From: Clostridia bacterium
GTDB taxonomy: Bacteria; Bacillota; Clostridia; Christensenellales; Borkfalkiaceae
DNA length: 64,000 nt
Direction: 5' to 3'
Assembly (NCBI GenBank): GCA_017536205.1
Contig: JAFXHX010000008.1
Location: 124,001 to 188,000, forward strand
Shown: in pieces, positions 15,744 to 23,415 of the stretch
Position numbering within the stretch: position 1 is the stretch's first letter
Layout: each line of letters begins with the position of its first letter
Made by a program: the position numbers and the translations under genes
Notes under the pieces: generated by a model
The model's input: the letters and a program-made list of their open reading frames with translations, nothing else
Told to the model about the DNA's origin: nothing
Database searches by the model: none

Positions 15744-17039
15744 ATGTTACACACAAACGTTAAAATTAACGAACTTGGTCACCTTGAGTTTGCAGGGGCA
15801 GACGTTACCGTGCTTGCAAAAAAGTACGGCACTCCCCTTATGCTACTTGATAGTGAACGCGTAAAATCTAACGTTAACGTTTACGTTAACGGCTTAAAGA
15901 GCGCGTTTACCCCAACTTCGTTTCCGTGCTACGCTTCAAAAGCGCTTTCAATTAAAGAAATATATAGAATAGTTAAAGCGCAAGGCGCAGGCATTGACGT
16001 TGTGTCTTGTGGTGAGATTTACACGGCTAAATCGGTTGATTTTCCTATGGAAAAAGCATTTTTCCACGGCAATAACAAAACCGATAGCGATATTTTATAC
16101 GCAATAGAAAACGGCGTTGGCTACTTCGTTGTAGATAACGTTGAAGAACTTAACGCAATAGATAGTATTGCAAATAGTAAAGGCATAAAACAAAACGTTT
16201 TAATTAGAATTACCCCTGGTATCGACCCCCACACTAACGCAAAAATCACTACGGGACAAGTTGATAGCAAGTTTGGAACTCCCATAGAAACGGGACAAGC
16301 GTTTGATATCACTTCAAAAGCACTTGCACTTAAAAACGTTTGCTTAAAGGGTTTTCATTGCCACGTTGGCTCGCAGTGTTTTGATAGCACTTCGTTTATA
16401 GACGCAACTAAAATAATGCTCACCTTTATTCGTGACGTTAAAAACCTTTTCGGTTTTGATACTGAAATACTTAATTTGGGTGGTGGTTACGGCGTTAGAT
16501 ACGTTGAAAGTGACCCTGAAATTGACGTTTTGAAAAACCTTGAAATTGTAGGCAAAACTTTTAACGATATTTTAAAAGAGTATAACCTTAACGTTAAAAC
16601 GGTTATTTTAGAGCCTGGAAGAAGTATCGTTGCAAACGCAGGCTTAACGTTATACACTGCAGGCAGTTTTAAAACGATAGACGGTTATAAAAGTTATTTA
16701 TCAATAGACGGCGGTATGACCGACAACCCAAGATTTGCCCTTTACGGCTCGGATTACACGGTAATTAACGCAAGCAAGGCTAGCCTTGAAAAAACCGTTA
16801 TAGCCACCATTGCAGGCCGTTGTTGCGAAAGTGGCGACGTTATTCAGGAAAACGTTTCTATTCAACAAACTTCTCGTGGCGATATAATTGCAGTTTTAGT
16901 AACTGGCGCTTATAACTATTCAATGGCGTCTAACTACAATAAACTTTGTAGACCTATGATGGTTGCAATTGAAAACGGCATTGATAAAGTTATTGTAAAA
17001 CGCGAAACGTTTGAAGACTTAATTAAAAACGAAATATAA
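15744..17039 (+). CDS. lysA: Diaminopimelate decarboxylase
   Basis: A 431-residue fold-III PLP enzyme converting meso-DAP to L-lysine. The PLP lysine is in CYASKALS; HCHVGSQ, the glycine loop NLGGGYGVRY and the C-terminal GRCCESGDV with its active-site cysteine are all present. Only 1 bp separates it from dapB. It is last in the riboswitch operon and is followed by a strong terminator. Confidence 0.97.
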   Translation: MLHTNVKINELGHLEFAGADVTVLAKKYGTPLMLLDSERVKSNVNVYVNGLKSAFTPTSFPCYASKALSIKEIYRIVKAQGAGIDVVSCGEIYTAKSVDFPMEKAFFHGNNKTDSDILYAIENGVGYFVVDNVEELNAIDSIANSKGIKQNVLIRITPGIDPHTNAKITTGQVDSKFGTPIETGQAFDITSKALALKNVCLKGFHCHVGSQCFDSTSFIDATKIMLTFIRDVKNLFGFDTEILNLGGGYGVRYVESDPEIDVLKNLEIVGKTFNDILKEYNLNVKTVILEPGRSIVANAGLTLYTAGSFKTIDGYKSYLSIDGGMTDNPRFALYGSDYTVINASKASLEKTVIATIAGRCCESGDVIQENVSIQQTSRGDIIAVLVTGAYNYSMASNYNKLCRPMMVAIENGIDKVIVKRETFEDLIKNEI

Positions 17040-17044
17040 AAACA

Positions 17045-17070
17045 ACCCGTAGCGCTTGCTACGGGTTTTA
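17045..17070. terminator. Terminator between convergent lysA and ddh
   Basis: ACCCGTAGC and GCTACGGGT arms, 4-nt loop, then TTTT on the plus strand. Also usable in the ddh direction. Confidence 0.85.
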
Positions 17071-17072
17071 AA

Positions 17073-18056
17073 TTATATAAGTTCTTTTACAAGGTCGTTA
17101 TAATCTTTACTTGATAAATATGCAGGCGGAATGTCGATAACGGTTTTTGCACCGTACTCCCCCTTTCTATTAAGTTTATAGCACGCCCTAGCGTACGCAA
17201 CTAGCACCGAAGAAGTGAACTCGGGGTTGCTATCAAGTTTTAAACTATACTCTATAACGTGATTATTCTCGCCGTTTAAACCGGTACTTCCCGAACAAAT
17301 TACAAAGCCACCGTGTGGAATACCAGAGTGTTTTTCGTTAAGTTCTTCTTGCGAAATAAAGTTAACGGTAGTATCGTAGTCGGCAAAGTAAGCAGGCATA
17401 GTTTTAATTTCGTTTTCTATGCGATTAAGGTCGGCACCTTCGCACGCAACCACAAAGCACTCTCTTAAATGCTTTTCACGAGTAGTAAGTTCTGGGTTTT
17501 CGCCGTTTCTTACTCTTTCAAGTGCGCTTTCAACGGGAACGGTGTATTGTTTAGCGTCTTTAACACCGTCAATTCGCCTTATAGCGTCACTATGTCCTTG
17601 GCTTACACCCTTACCCCAAAACGTGTAATATTTAGAGTTTGTAAGCACTGAACTTGCGTATAACCTATTGAGTGAAAACATACCAGGGTCCCAACCAACG
17701 GAAATTATAGCAGTTTTATTAGCCCCTTCACTTGATTTAGCAACGCTTTTAAGATGCTCTGGTATTTTAGAGTGATTGTCAAAACTATCAACCACGTTAA
17801 AGTATTTAGCAAGGTATGGTGTTTGCTCGGGAAGGTCGGTTGCGCTACCACCGCAAAGCACCATAACGTCTATTTTATCAGTAAAATCTAAAACGCTTGA
17901 AGCGCTATAAACGTTTGCGCCCGTTAATGTTTTTAAACTTTTAGGGTCACGTCTTGTAAAAACGCCAACAAGTTCTAAATCAGAACTATTTTTTATTGCA
18001 GTTTCAACGCCTTTACCAAGGTTGCCGTAACCGTATATTCCAATGCGAATTGCCAT
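17073..18056 (-). CDS. ddh: meso-Diaminopimelate dehydrogenase
   Basis: A 327-residue NADPH-dependent enzyme that makes meso-DAP from tetrahydrodipicolinate in one step, bypassing the acylated intermediates. The N-terminal Rossmann motif is GIYGYGNLGKGVE, and family strings VSVGWDPGMFSLNR and FWGKGVSQGHSDA are present. Length matches the family (about 326). It is convergent with dapA-dapB-lysA and has its own promoter (18076-18105) with no riboswitch, so meso-DAP supply for peptidoglycan can stay on when lysine shuts the other operon. Confidence 0.97.
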   Translation of the reverse strand: MAIRIGIYGYGNLGKGVETAIKNSSDLELVGVFTRRDPKSLKTLTGANVYSASSVLDFTDKIDVMVLCGGSATDLPEQTPYLAKYFNVVDSFDNHSKIPEHLKSVAKSSEGANKTAIISVGWDPGMFSLNRLYASSVLTNSKYYTFWGKGVSQGHSDAIRRIDGVKDAKQYTVPVESALERVRNGENPELTTREKHLRECFVVACEGADLNRIENEIKTMPAYFADYDTTVNFISQEELNEKHSGIPHGGFVICSGSTGLNGENNHVIEYSLKLDSNPEFTSSVLVAYARACYKLNRKGEYGAKTVIDIPPAYLSSKDYNDLVKELI

Positions 18057-18075
18057 ATGTTATCTCCTTTTAAAC

Positions 18076-18105
18076 ATTTTAGCACAACACGATTGAAAAA
18101 CGCAA
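18076..18105 (-). promoter_or_regulatory. Promoter of ddh
   Basis: TTGCGT (18105-18100), 18 bp, TAAAAT (18081-18076) with an extended -10 TGCTAAAAT, the same 9-mer as in the dapA and rpsT promoters. Confidence 0.6.
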
Positions 18106-18115
18106 TTATTTTAAC

Positions 18116-18138
18116 AAAAAAAGGTGGCGTAGCCACCT
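18116..18138 (-). terminator. Terminator of the ferritin-like gene
   Basis: AGGTGGC and GCCACCT arms with a 3-nt loop, then T7 on the minus strand, 8 bp after the stop codon. Confidence 0.8.
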
Positions 18139-18145
18139 AATTTAT

Positions 18146-19420
18146 TTAGTTGCAGAAAAAATCTGTGCTTTCGGCAGAATATGGTATTCTACCAACGCTA
18201 GTGTTGTCTTTAGTTCGTGAGCGAAGTTGCTTTATGGGGTTTTCTTGCGTTTCGTAGCGATAATCTTTGCCGTAATTTGATATATGCGCTTCAATTACGA
18301 TATGCGACGGAACGATTTCAGTAGTTGGGTTAATAATTTTTTGATATTCGAAAAAGTTAGCGTTTTCAGGCAACTCTTCAATTTTTGTATATTCCTCAAA
18401 ATCGCCCGTAAACTGAACGGTAGTTTCTAAAATATTTCTAACGTATTCAATATTTTCTTTAAGCGTTAACGGCTCGGGAAACTCTCCGTTTGGTATTACT
18501 TCTTGCCAATCTTTATTTTCATACTTTTTAAGAAGTTCAACGGCTTTATGAAGGTGGGCAATTTCAACTTCAAGGTTTTGTTCCCAAAGTTTTTTAATAT
18601 ACTTATCGGTTTCAGTCATATAGCAAGACCAGTATAAATAGCACTCTGTATATTCGTGCCAAAGTAGCATTTCAAACCAAGTTGCACCCGAATCCATAAG
18701 CGATTCGTATTGAGTAACGTGTTCTTCTTCAACCAAACATATTTCTTGGTAGAGTTTGCGCGACAAATCGTCGGTTTGAAGATTTGTAATATTCATATAA
18801 TAGTTCATCGTTTGTTGTTCGGCGGCGGTTATTATCATAGTGTTTAAAACCGTTTGCTTATCGGCAGTTTTAGAGTTTATATTTCGCTTTACGTTATCTT
18901 TTGAAAACCTGTGGTGCGAAATTGTAGGTCTACCCGGCATAATTTCGGTGTAACCACCAACTAATTTTTCGGCAAGAACGCCTTGTTTCATTTGAAGCAA
19001 ATCGCTATACCTGTACAAGTGGTCGAAGTCTTCAAGTAGCGCAAAGTCAAGCGCCGTTTTAACGTAACAGTCCTTTTCACGCTTTGCTAGTTCAGCCGTT
19101 AAGTCAACTGCAAGTTGCTCGTAAGATATAGTGTGTTCAAGCGGACTTTCGTTGCAAGGCTTTAAAAGCGAACCCTTTAATTGTTGTTGCTTTTCAATTG
19201 CGCGAGTAAGAGACAAATCTCTTCTTAAATCGTTATCTGTAACGTGGCGTGCAAAGTTATGCGAAAACCAGTTTGCTTCAAACTCCGTGCCGTTCATTAA
19301 AATTATTCTAGTTTTAGTGTACGGGTCAACTTCATACTTATTATACGCCTTTGGGTACATCTCTTTCCAGTTCTCTAGTAAAGATATTAGTGATTTTGGT
19401 TTTTCTAAAAACGGATTCAT
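18146..19420 (-). CDS. Unrecognised protein with ferritin-like di-iron helical motifs
   Basis: A 424-residue soluble, mainly helical protein. Carboxylate/histidine motifs of the ferritin-like type recur: EDFDHLYRYSD (about 149-159), EEEHVTQYE (about 232-240), EYTECYLYW and VEIAHLHKAVE (about 280-290). That is three E/D-x-x-H motifs spread over consecutive helices, as expected for a four-helix di-iron bundle with extensions on both sides. I recognise no named family. Possible roles are an oxidase or rubrerythrin-like stress protein, but no rubredoxin cysteines are present. Transcribed as a single gene behind AGGAGG. Confidence 0.6.
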   Translation of the reverse strand: MNPFLEKPKSLISLLENWKEMYPKAYNKYEVDPYTKTRIILMNGTEFEANWFSHNFARHVTDNDLRRDLSLTRAIEKQQQLKGSLLKPCNESPLEHTISYEQLAVDLTAELAKREKDCYVKTALDFALLEDFDHLYRYSDLLQMKQGVLAEKLVGGYTEIMPGRPTISHHRFSKDNVKRNINSKTADKQTVLNTMIITAAEQQTMNYYMNITNLQTDDLSRKLYQEICLVEEEHVTQYESLMDSGATWFEMLLWHEYTECYLYWSCYMTETDKYIKKLWEQNLEVEIAHLHKAVELLKKYENKDWQEVIPNGEFPEPLTLKENIEYVRNILETTVQFTGDFEEYTKIEELPENANFFEYQKIINPTTEIVPSHIVIEAHISNYGKDYRYETQENPIKQLRSRTKDNTSVGRIPYSAESTDFFCN

Positions 19421-19471
19421 AATTCCCTCCTATTCTTTTCATATTATTCCCAAAATCAAAAAATAGTTAAC

Positions 19472-19497
19472 AAAAACGCCCCGAAAATATCGGGGCG
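19472..19497 (-). terminator. Terminator of the acetyltransferase pair
   Basis: CGCCCCGA and TCGGGGCG arms, 5-nt loop, then T5 on the minus strand, just after the GNAT stop codon. Confidence 0.85.
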
Positions 19498-19505
19498 CAG
19501 TTTAT

Positions 19506-20015
19506 TTAGTTAATTTCGTAAACAGTTTTGTATAATTCGCTTTTAAGTTTAGAAAAGTTACTAGCAACGCTAAAAGTCGACATAATTTTTAAAGGCGTTG
19601 GCTCGTCTGAACTTCTATAAGGTGGTTGATAGTATTCAAAATCGTTTAAAATAAAGCCGTTTCGTTTATAAAACTCTATTCTTCTTGCCTTTAATTTATC
19701 AAGTGGTTCTTCAACTTCTAAAATAAGGTTTTTGTGCGTTTTTATAATTAAGTTTAACGCTTTAGTGCCGTAACCTTTATTTTTATAATCGTCAAACACT
19801 GCAAAATGCTCTATAAAATAGCAAGGTTTTAATTTCCATAGCGCAACAAACCCAACTAAACTACCATTTTCTTCTAGGTAATACGGTTGATAATTAGGGT
19901 TTGAAAAAAGTTTGAGCGTATCGCAATCTTCTCTTAATTCGTTTAAAGGAAAATTATTTTTAAGTTCTAAAATAAATCGGTTTGCGCTTTCTTTAGTTAT
20001 TTTTATTAGTTTCAT
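19506..20015 (-). CDS. GNAT-family N-acetyltransferase
   Basis: A 169-residue GNAT protein. The acetyl-CoA binding motif A reads YFIEHFAVFDDYKNKGYGTKAL (about residues 68-89) and motif B has RRIEFYKRNGF. The acceptor is unknown. It overlaps the end of the upstream CatA-type gene by 4 bp, so the two acetyltransferases are co-translated. Confidence 0.85.
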   Translation of the reverse strand: MKLIKITKESANRFILELKNNFPLNELREDCDTLKLFSNPNYQPYYLEENGSLVGFVALWKLKPCYFIEHFAVFDDYKNKGYGTKALNLIIKTHKNLILEVEEPLDKLKARRIEFYKRNGFILNDFEYYQPPYRSSDEPTPLKIMSTFSVASNFSKLKSELYKTVYEIN

Positions 20016-20644
20016 TTTAACTTGTTAATTTCTGCTTGTAAATCTTCAAAAAACTTGCAAATATTATACCCATCACAAACGGCGTGGTGAATATTTGCAG
20101 TTACGGGCATTAAATATTTATCGCCCGAAAGTTCGTATTTGCCCCAAATAACAACGGGGAAAAGTTGCTTTCCATCATTATAAACGTGAAGGTCTAAACT
20201 TTTATATTTAGTCCACGGTAAGCAAGATATATCAAATATATTTTTGGGTTGATTAGGTAAAAACCCAACTTCGTTTTTATATTTTTCCCTATCGTTTTGA
20301 ACGCGATTATAAAAAACAAAAAGGTCTTTATCGTAATCGGTTACGAACTTGTTAAACTTTTTAGTAGTTACGTTAAAATCGGTATATGAAGGCGAAACGT
20401 AATTCCACCTTATAACGTCGCCGTTTTCATCAAAGGCAAGTTTAAAGTTCTCGTTTGCGTTAATTACGTTAGAAACAAGCCAAATCATAACAGGGTAAAA
20501 CTTTAAACCCTTTTCTTTAGCGTAACTAACTACGGGCGTAACGTCAACGTCAACGGTCATATTCATAACGATTTTAAGGTCGTTAGTGTAAAGATTAAAA
20601 AGGTCTTTTCTATCCCAAGTGTTTAAATCAATTTTAGTATACAT
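20012..20644 (-). CDS. CatA-type chloramphenicol acetyltransferase family protein
   Basis: A 210-residue protein of the type A chloramphenicol acetyltransferase fold, a trimeric O-acetyltransferase. The catalytic motif HHAVCDGYN is intact near residue 188, and the N-terminus (DLNTWDRKDLF) fits the family pattern. Length is close to the usual 215-220. Whether it acts on chloramphenicol cannot be decided: many chromosomal Clostridial members are uncharacterised. It has a perfect consensus promoter (20666-20694) and a GGAG ribosome site. Confidence 0.85.
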   Translation of the reverse strand: MYTKIDLNTWDRKDLFNLYTNDLKIVMNMTVDVDVTPVVSYAKEKGLKFYPVMIWLVSNVINANENFKLAFDENGDVIRWNYVSPSYTDFNVTTKKFNKFVTDYDKDLFVFYNRVQNDREKYKNEVGFLPNQPKNIFDISCLPWTKYKSLDLHVYNDGKQLFPVVIWGKYELSGDKYLMPVTANIHHAVCDGYNICKFFEDLQAEINKLK

Positions 20645-20665
20645 TTACTTATCTCCGCTTGTAAA

Positions 20666-20694
20666 ATTATAGCATTGCCACTTTTTTATGTCAA
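20666..20694 (-). promoter_or_regulatory. Promoter of the CatA-type/GNAT pair
   Basis: TTGACA (20694-20689), 17 bp, TATAAT (20671-20666): perfect consensus, back to back with the promoter at 20709-20737. Confidence 0.88.
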
Positions 20695-20708
20695 TACAAT
20701 GTTTGTTG

Positions 20709-20737
20709 TTGACAAGGTTTTTTTAATTTAATATAAT
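20709..20737 (+). promoter_or_regulatory. Promoter of the TIM-barrel isomerase gene
   Basis: TTGACA (20709-20714), 17 bp, TATAAT (20732-20737): perfect consensus. The transcript should begin at about 20744, next to GGAG at 20745, giving a 13-nt leader. Confidence 0.88.
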
Positions 20738-20756
20738 TAAAAAAGGAGAGAAAATT

Positions 20757-21680
20757 ATGCATAAAGTTTCAATTCAATCATACCCTTTCTATAATCACGA
20801 TAAAGCACTTGAATCACTAGAATATATAAAAGCACGTGGATTTGAGGCAATAGATTATAATATAAATACCTACCTTAACGGCAAAGACGTTTTGGGTAGT
20901 GGAGTTAAACCTTCTATATTCGATAAAACCGAAAGTGAACTTATTGACTTTTTTAAACCTTTAAAAGAAGCAAGTGAAAAAACGGGCGTTATAATTACCC
21001 AAATGCACGCAACTTACCCCGCTTGGGAGCAAGGCAAATACGAGGCAAACGATTATATTCATATGGCACTTGATAAAACCTTTGCCGTTTGCGAGTATTT
21101 AAATTGTCCACATATCGTAGTTCACCCACTTGACGGTGCAACTAGGCAAGAAGAATGGGAAAGAAACCTTAATTTATTTGAAGGTCTTATTCCCCTAATT
21201 AAAAAGAGAAACGGCGTTAAGATTTGCATTGAAAACATATTTGGTAGGCGCCCAGGAAGAACTTGTGAAGGCAGGCTTTCAAACGCTTTAGAAGCCGCTA
21301 AACTTATAGACTACTTAAACGATAAAGCAGGTGGCGACTATTTTGGTTTTTGTTTCGACGTTGGTCACTCAATGCTTTCAAGGCGCGATATTTACCAGTT
21401 CCTTTTAGATATAGGAAGTAGGCTTTCAATACTTCATATTCACGAAAATAACGGCGATGAAGACCTTCACTGCTTACCCTTTACCTGCGTTAATACTGCC
21501 GATCACTTAATTTGCGACTGGAACGGTTTTATTAAAGGGCTTAAAGATATAAATTATAAAGGCGATTTATCGTTTGAAACTGCACAGGTTTTAAAGCGTA
21601 TGCCTGCGCCCACGCACGATAAAGTTTACGAACTAATATGCGAAATGGGTAAATACTTCGTTAGCGAAATTGAAAAATAA
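20757..21680 (+). CDS. Sugar phosphate isomerase/epimerase family protein (xylose isomerase-like TIM barrel)
   Basis: A 307-residue protein of the AP endonuclease 2/xylose isomerase-like TIM-barrel superfamily. Likely metal ligands are visible in order: HPLDG, KICIENIFG (Glu), CFDVGHSML (Asp/His), LHIHENNGDEDLH (His) and LSFETA (Glu). Members include inosose dehydratase, hydroxypyruvate isomerase and sugar epimerases; the substrate here is unknown. Single gene with a perfect promoter and GGAG site, closed by a bidirectional terminator. Confidence 0.85.
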   Translation: MHKVSIQSYPFYNHDKALESLEYIKARGFEAIDYNINTYLNGKDVLGSGVKPSIFDKTESELIDFFKPLKEASEKTGVIITQMHATYPAWEQGKYEANDYIHMALDKTFAVCEYLNCPHIVVHPLDGATRQEEWERNLNLFEGLIPLIKKRNGVKICIENIFGRRPGRTCEGRLSNALEAAKLIDYLNDKAGGDYFGFCFDVGHSMLSRRDIYQFLLDIGSRLSILHIHENNGDEDLHCLPFTCVNTADHLICDWNGFIKGLKDINYKGDLSFETAQVLKRMPAPTHDKVYELICEMGKYFVSEIEK

Positions 21681-21686
21681 TTAAAA

Positions 21687-21715
21687 ACACGAGCAATTTG
21701 CTCGTGTTTATTTTT
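21687..21715. terminator. Bidirectional terminator
   Basis: ACACGAGCA and TGCTCGTGT arms with a 3-nt loop. A-rich on the left and TTATTTTTTT on the right; it serves the isomerase gene and the convergent gene ending at 21708. Confidence 0.85.
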
Positions 21716-22514
21716 TTATATAGCCTAGCGTTTCGTAAAACTTTTCGCCGTTTAAAACTGCTTGTTTTATACTAGTAGCAAAACTTGAAACGGGTGTTTT
21801 TTCAATTAGATTTTCAGTTGTTGTGTCCCAACTAATAACGTATTTTAAAATTGAATAACTTTCGTTTGAATAAACCTTATCAAATAGGCTAGAAAACTTA
21901 ATAATTCCACTATTAGAAGACAAATATTTATTTAAAGTTTCATCAAGTAACCACGAGTGGCAGGTAAAGCATTTATATTCGTAACTAGTAAAATGCTTTT
22001 TGAAAAACTCTTTTGCAAGCGTTATTGACGCTTTGCAATTATGAGTAGTTAACTTTTCACCACTTGGAATATGTATTTCAATAATATTATCACCCTTTTT
22101 AACGCCCAAACTATCAATATCGCGCTCTGCGCTAGCCATATAGTATTCTAGCCTTCCTATTTTAAAAAGCTTTGCTTTTAAGTGAAGTTTAAGCCACGCT
22201 AGTTCAAAAAGGCACAAACTACCCTTAACGCTAGACCAAATATCTGTCCAAATGCAAATATCTTTAAGCGTGTCGATTAAAATATCGCTTGAAACTTTAA
22301 GTTCCTTGTACTTATTTTGCGTTTCTTCGCAAAAATACAAAAAATATAATAGGTTTTTAAGCCCGTCTTTACACGAAAGGTCGTAACTATCAACCGTTAA
22401 ATCGGCGCTTATATCGTAAGTATTCAAGGCAGAATAAAACTCTTGGTCGTGCTTATTACTAAAACCAAGCGTTTTATACCACTTTTCAATTACCTTTTTA
22501 ACGTCGCTATTCAT
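21708..22514 (-). CDS. Unassigned protein, possibly acyltransferase-like (GNAT-like C-terminal) family
   Basis: A 268-residue soluble protein. It has a helical first half with many Trp/Leu residues and a second half with short strands (KGDNIIEIHIPSGEKL) followed by a helix with FFKKHF and a CFTCHSWLLDETLNKYL segment. This pattern resembles uncharacterised acyltransferase-domain proteins of Firmicutes, but I cannot place a catalytic residue with confidence. It starts 1 bp after the Gfo/Idh stop codon and is the last gene of the STAND cluster. It may act on the same small metabolite as its Gfo/Idh neighbour. Confidence 0.5.
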   Translation of the reverse strand: MNSDVKKVIEKWYKTLGFSNKHDQEFYSALNTYDISADLTVDSYDLSCKDGLKNLLYFLYFCEETQNKYKELKVSSDILIDTLKDICIWTDIWSSVKGSLCLFELAWLKLHLKAKLFKIGRLEYYMASAERDIDSLGVKKGDNIIEIHIPSGEKLTTHNCKASITLAKEFFKKHFTSYEYKCFTCHSWLLDETLNKYLSSNSGIIKFSSLFDKVYSNESYSILKYVISWDTTTENLIEKTPVSSFATSIKQAVLNGEKFYETLGYIKK

Positions 22515-22515
22515 A

Positions 22516-23415
22516 TCAATCTAACAAGAGTTTATATATTTGTATATTTAGCGCAAGTTCTAAACTTTCACAAGTTATAGCCTTTATCATTGAAACGTAT
22601 TGATTTAGCAGTCGCTCTTTCTTACTCGAATTACAATCAATAGTCGTTACGTTTCCGTTAAAGTTCTTTTCTATATTTTGCATTGAATGATTTAAGTAAA
22701 CAGTACCGTTTTCGTATATGATTTTTGTGGCTTTAAAATTAACGCCTTTTTCCCACGACGTTCTAATAACACCACTTACGTTTCCAATTTTGTAATGCGA
22801 TTCAGAACTTGTTGTTAAATCGTTAACGTAAAGTTTATTGTCAGTTAATGAAATAGCATTATCAAGCCCTATTAAGCGCTGAACTACGCTTAACGCATTG
22901 ATTGCACTATCTAAATAACTACCATGAAGACTACGTGCTGATGATACTAGTTTGCCATCTATTAAGTATGGGTCACAAAAATCACATTCAAAGCCTAACA
23001 ATTTACCTAAATCTTTTTCTATTAGCGACCTATGCGTTAAAAAATAGTCAACGTCTAACGAATAAGCAGAATGATATGCGCAAAGAAGCCTAACACCCTT
23101 TTCTTTTGCTAAATTATTAAGTTTATCAATGTGATTATAATCGTAAGATATCGGCTTTTCAATAATAACGTTTCTTGAAGAATTAATAATTTTTTCGGCC
23201 AAAAAATAGTGAGAATCAACTGAAGTTGCCACTATTACGTAATCGCTCTTATCGTTACTTAACAAGTCGTCTAAATTAGAATATACAGGACATTCAATTT
23301 TAACTAATTTTTCAAAGTTGGTGTCGCAAACCGAAGAAAACTTTATACCAAGTTCTTTAAAAGCATTGTCCCACAACTTGAAGCAGTTGCCAGCGCCTAT
23401 AATTGAAAACGTCAT
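22516..23415 (-). CDS. Gfo/Idh/MocA-family oxidoreductase
   Basis: A 299-residue NAD(P)-dependent dehydrogenase. The N-terminal Rossmann fold has GAGNCF (about 7-12), and the family EKP motif, whose lysine is catalytic, is in VIIEKPIS. The C-terminal substrate domain is short. Family members oxidise sugars, inositols and related cyclic compounds; the substrate here is not evident. It overlaps the end of the STAND NTPase gene by 4 bp and abuts the gene at 21708, so the three are almost certainly co-expressed. Confidence 0.85.
   Translation of the reverse strand: MTFSIIGAGNCFKLWDNAFKELGIKFSSVCDTNFEKLVKIECPVYSNLDDLLSNDKSDYVIVATSVDSHYFLAEKIINSSRNVIIEKPISYDYNHIDKLNNLAKEKGVRLLCAYHSAYSLDVDYFLTHRSLIEKDLGKLLGFECDFCDPYLIDGKLVSSARSLHGSYLDSAINALSVVQRLIGLDNAISLTDNKLYVNDLTTSSESHYKIGNVSGVIRTSWEKGVNFKATKIIYENGTVYLNHSMQNIEKNFNGNVTTIDCNSSKKERLLNQYVSMIKAITCESLELALNIQIYKLLLD

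Noticed and set aside
20012..20644. Naming the CatA-type protein a chloramphenicol resistance gene
   Set aside because: The active-site motif is present, but chromosomal homologues with unknown substrates are common and there are no mobile-element signs.
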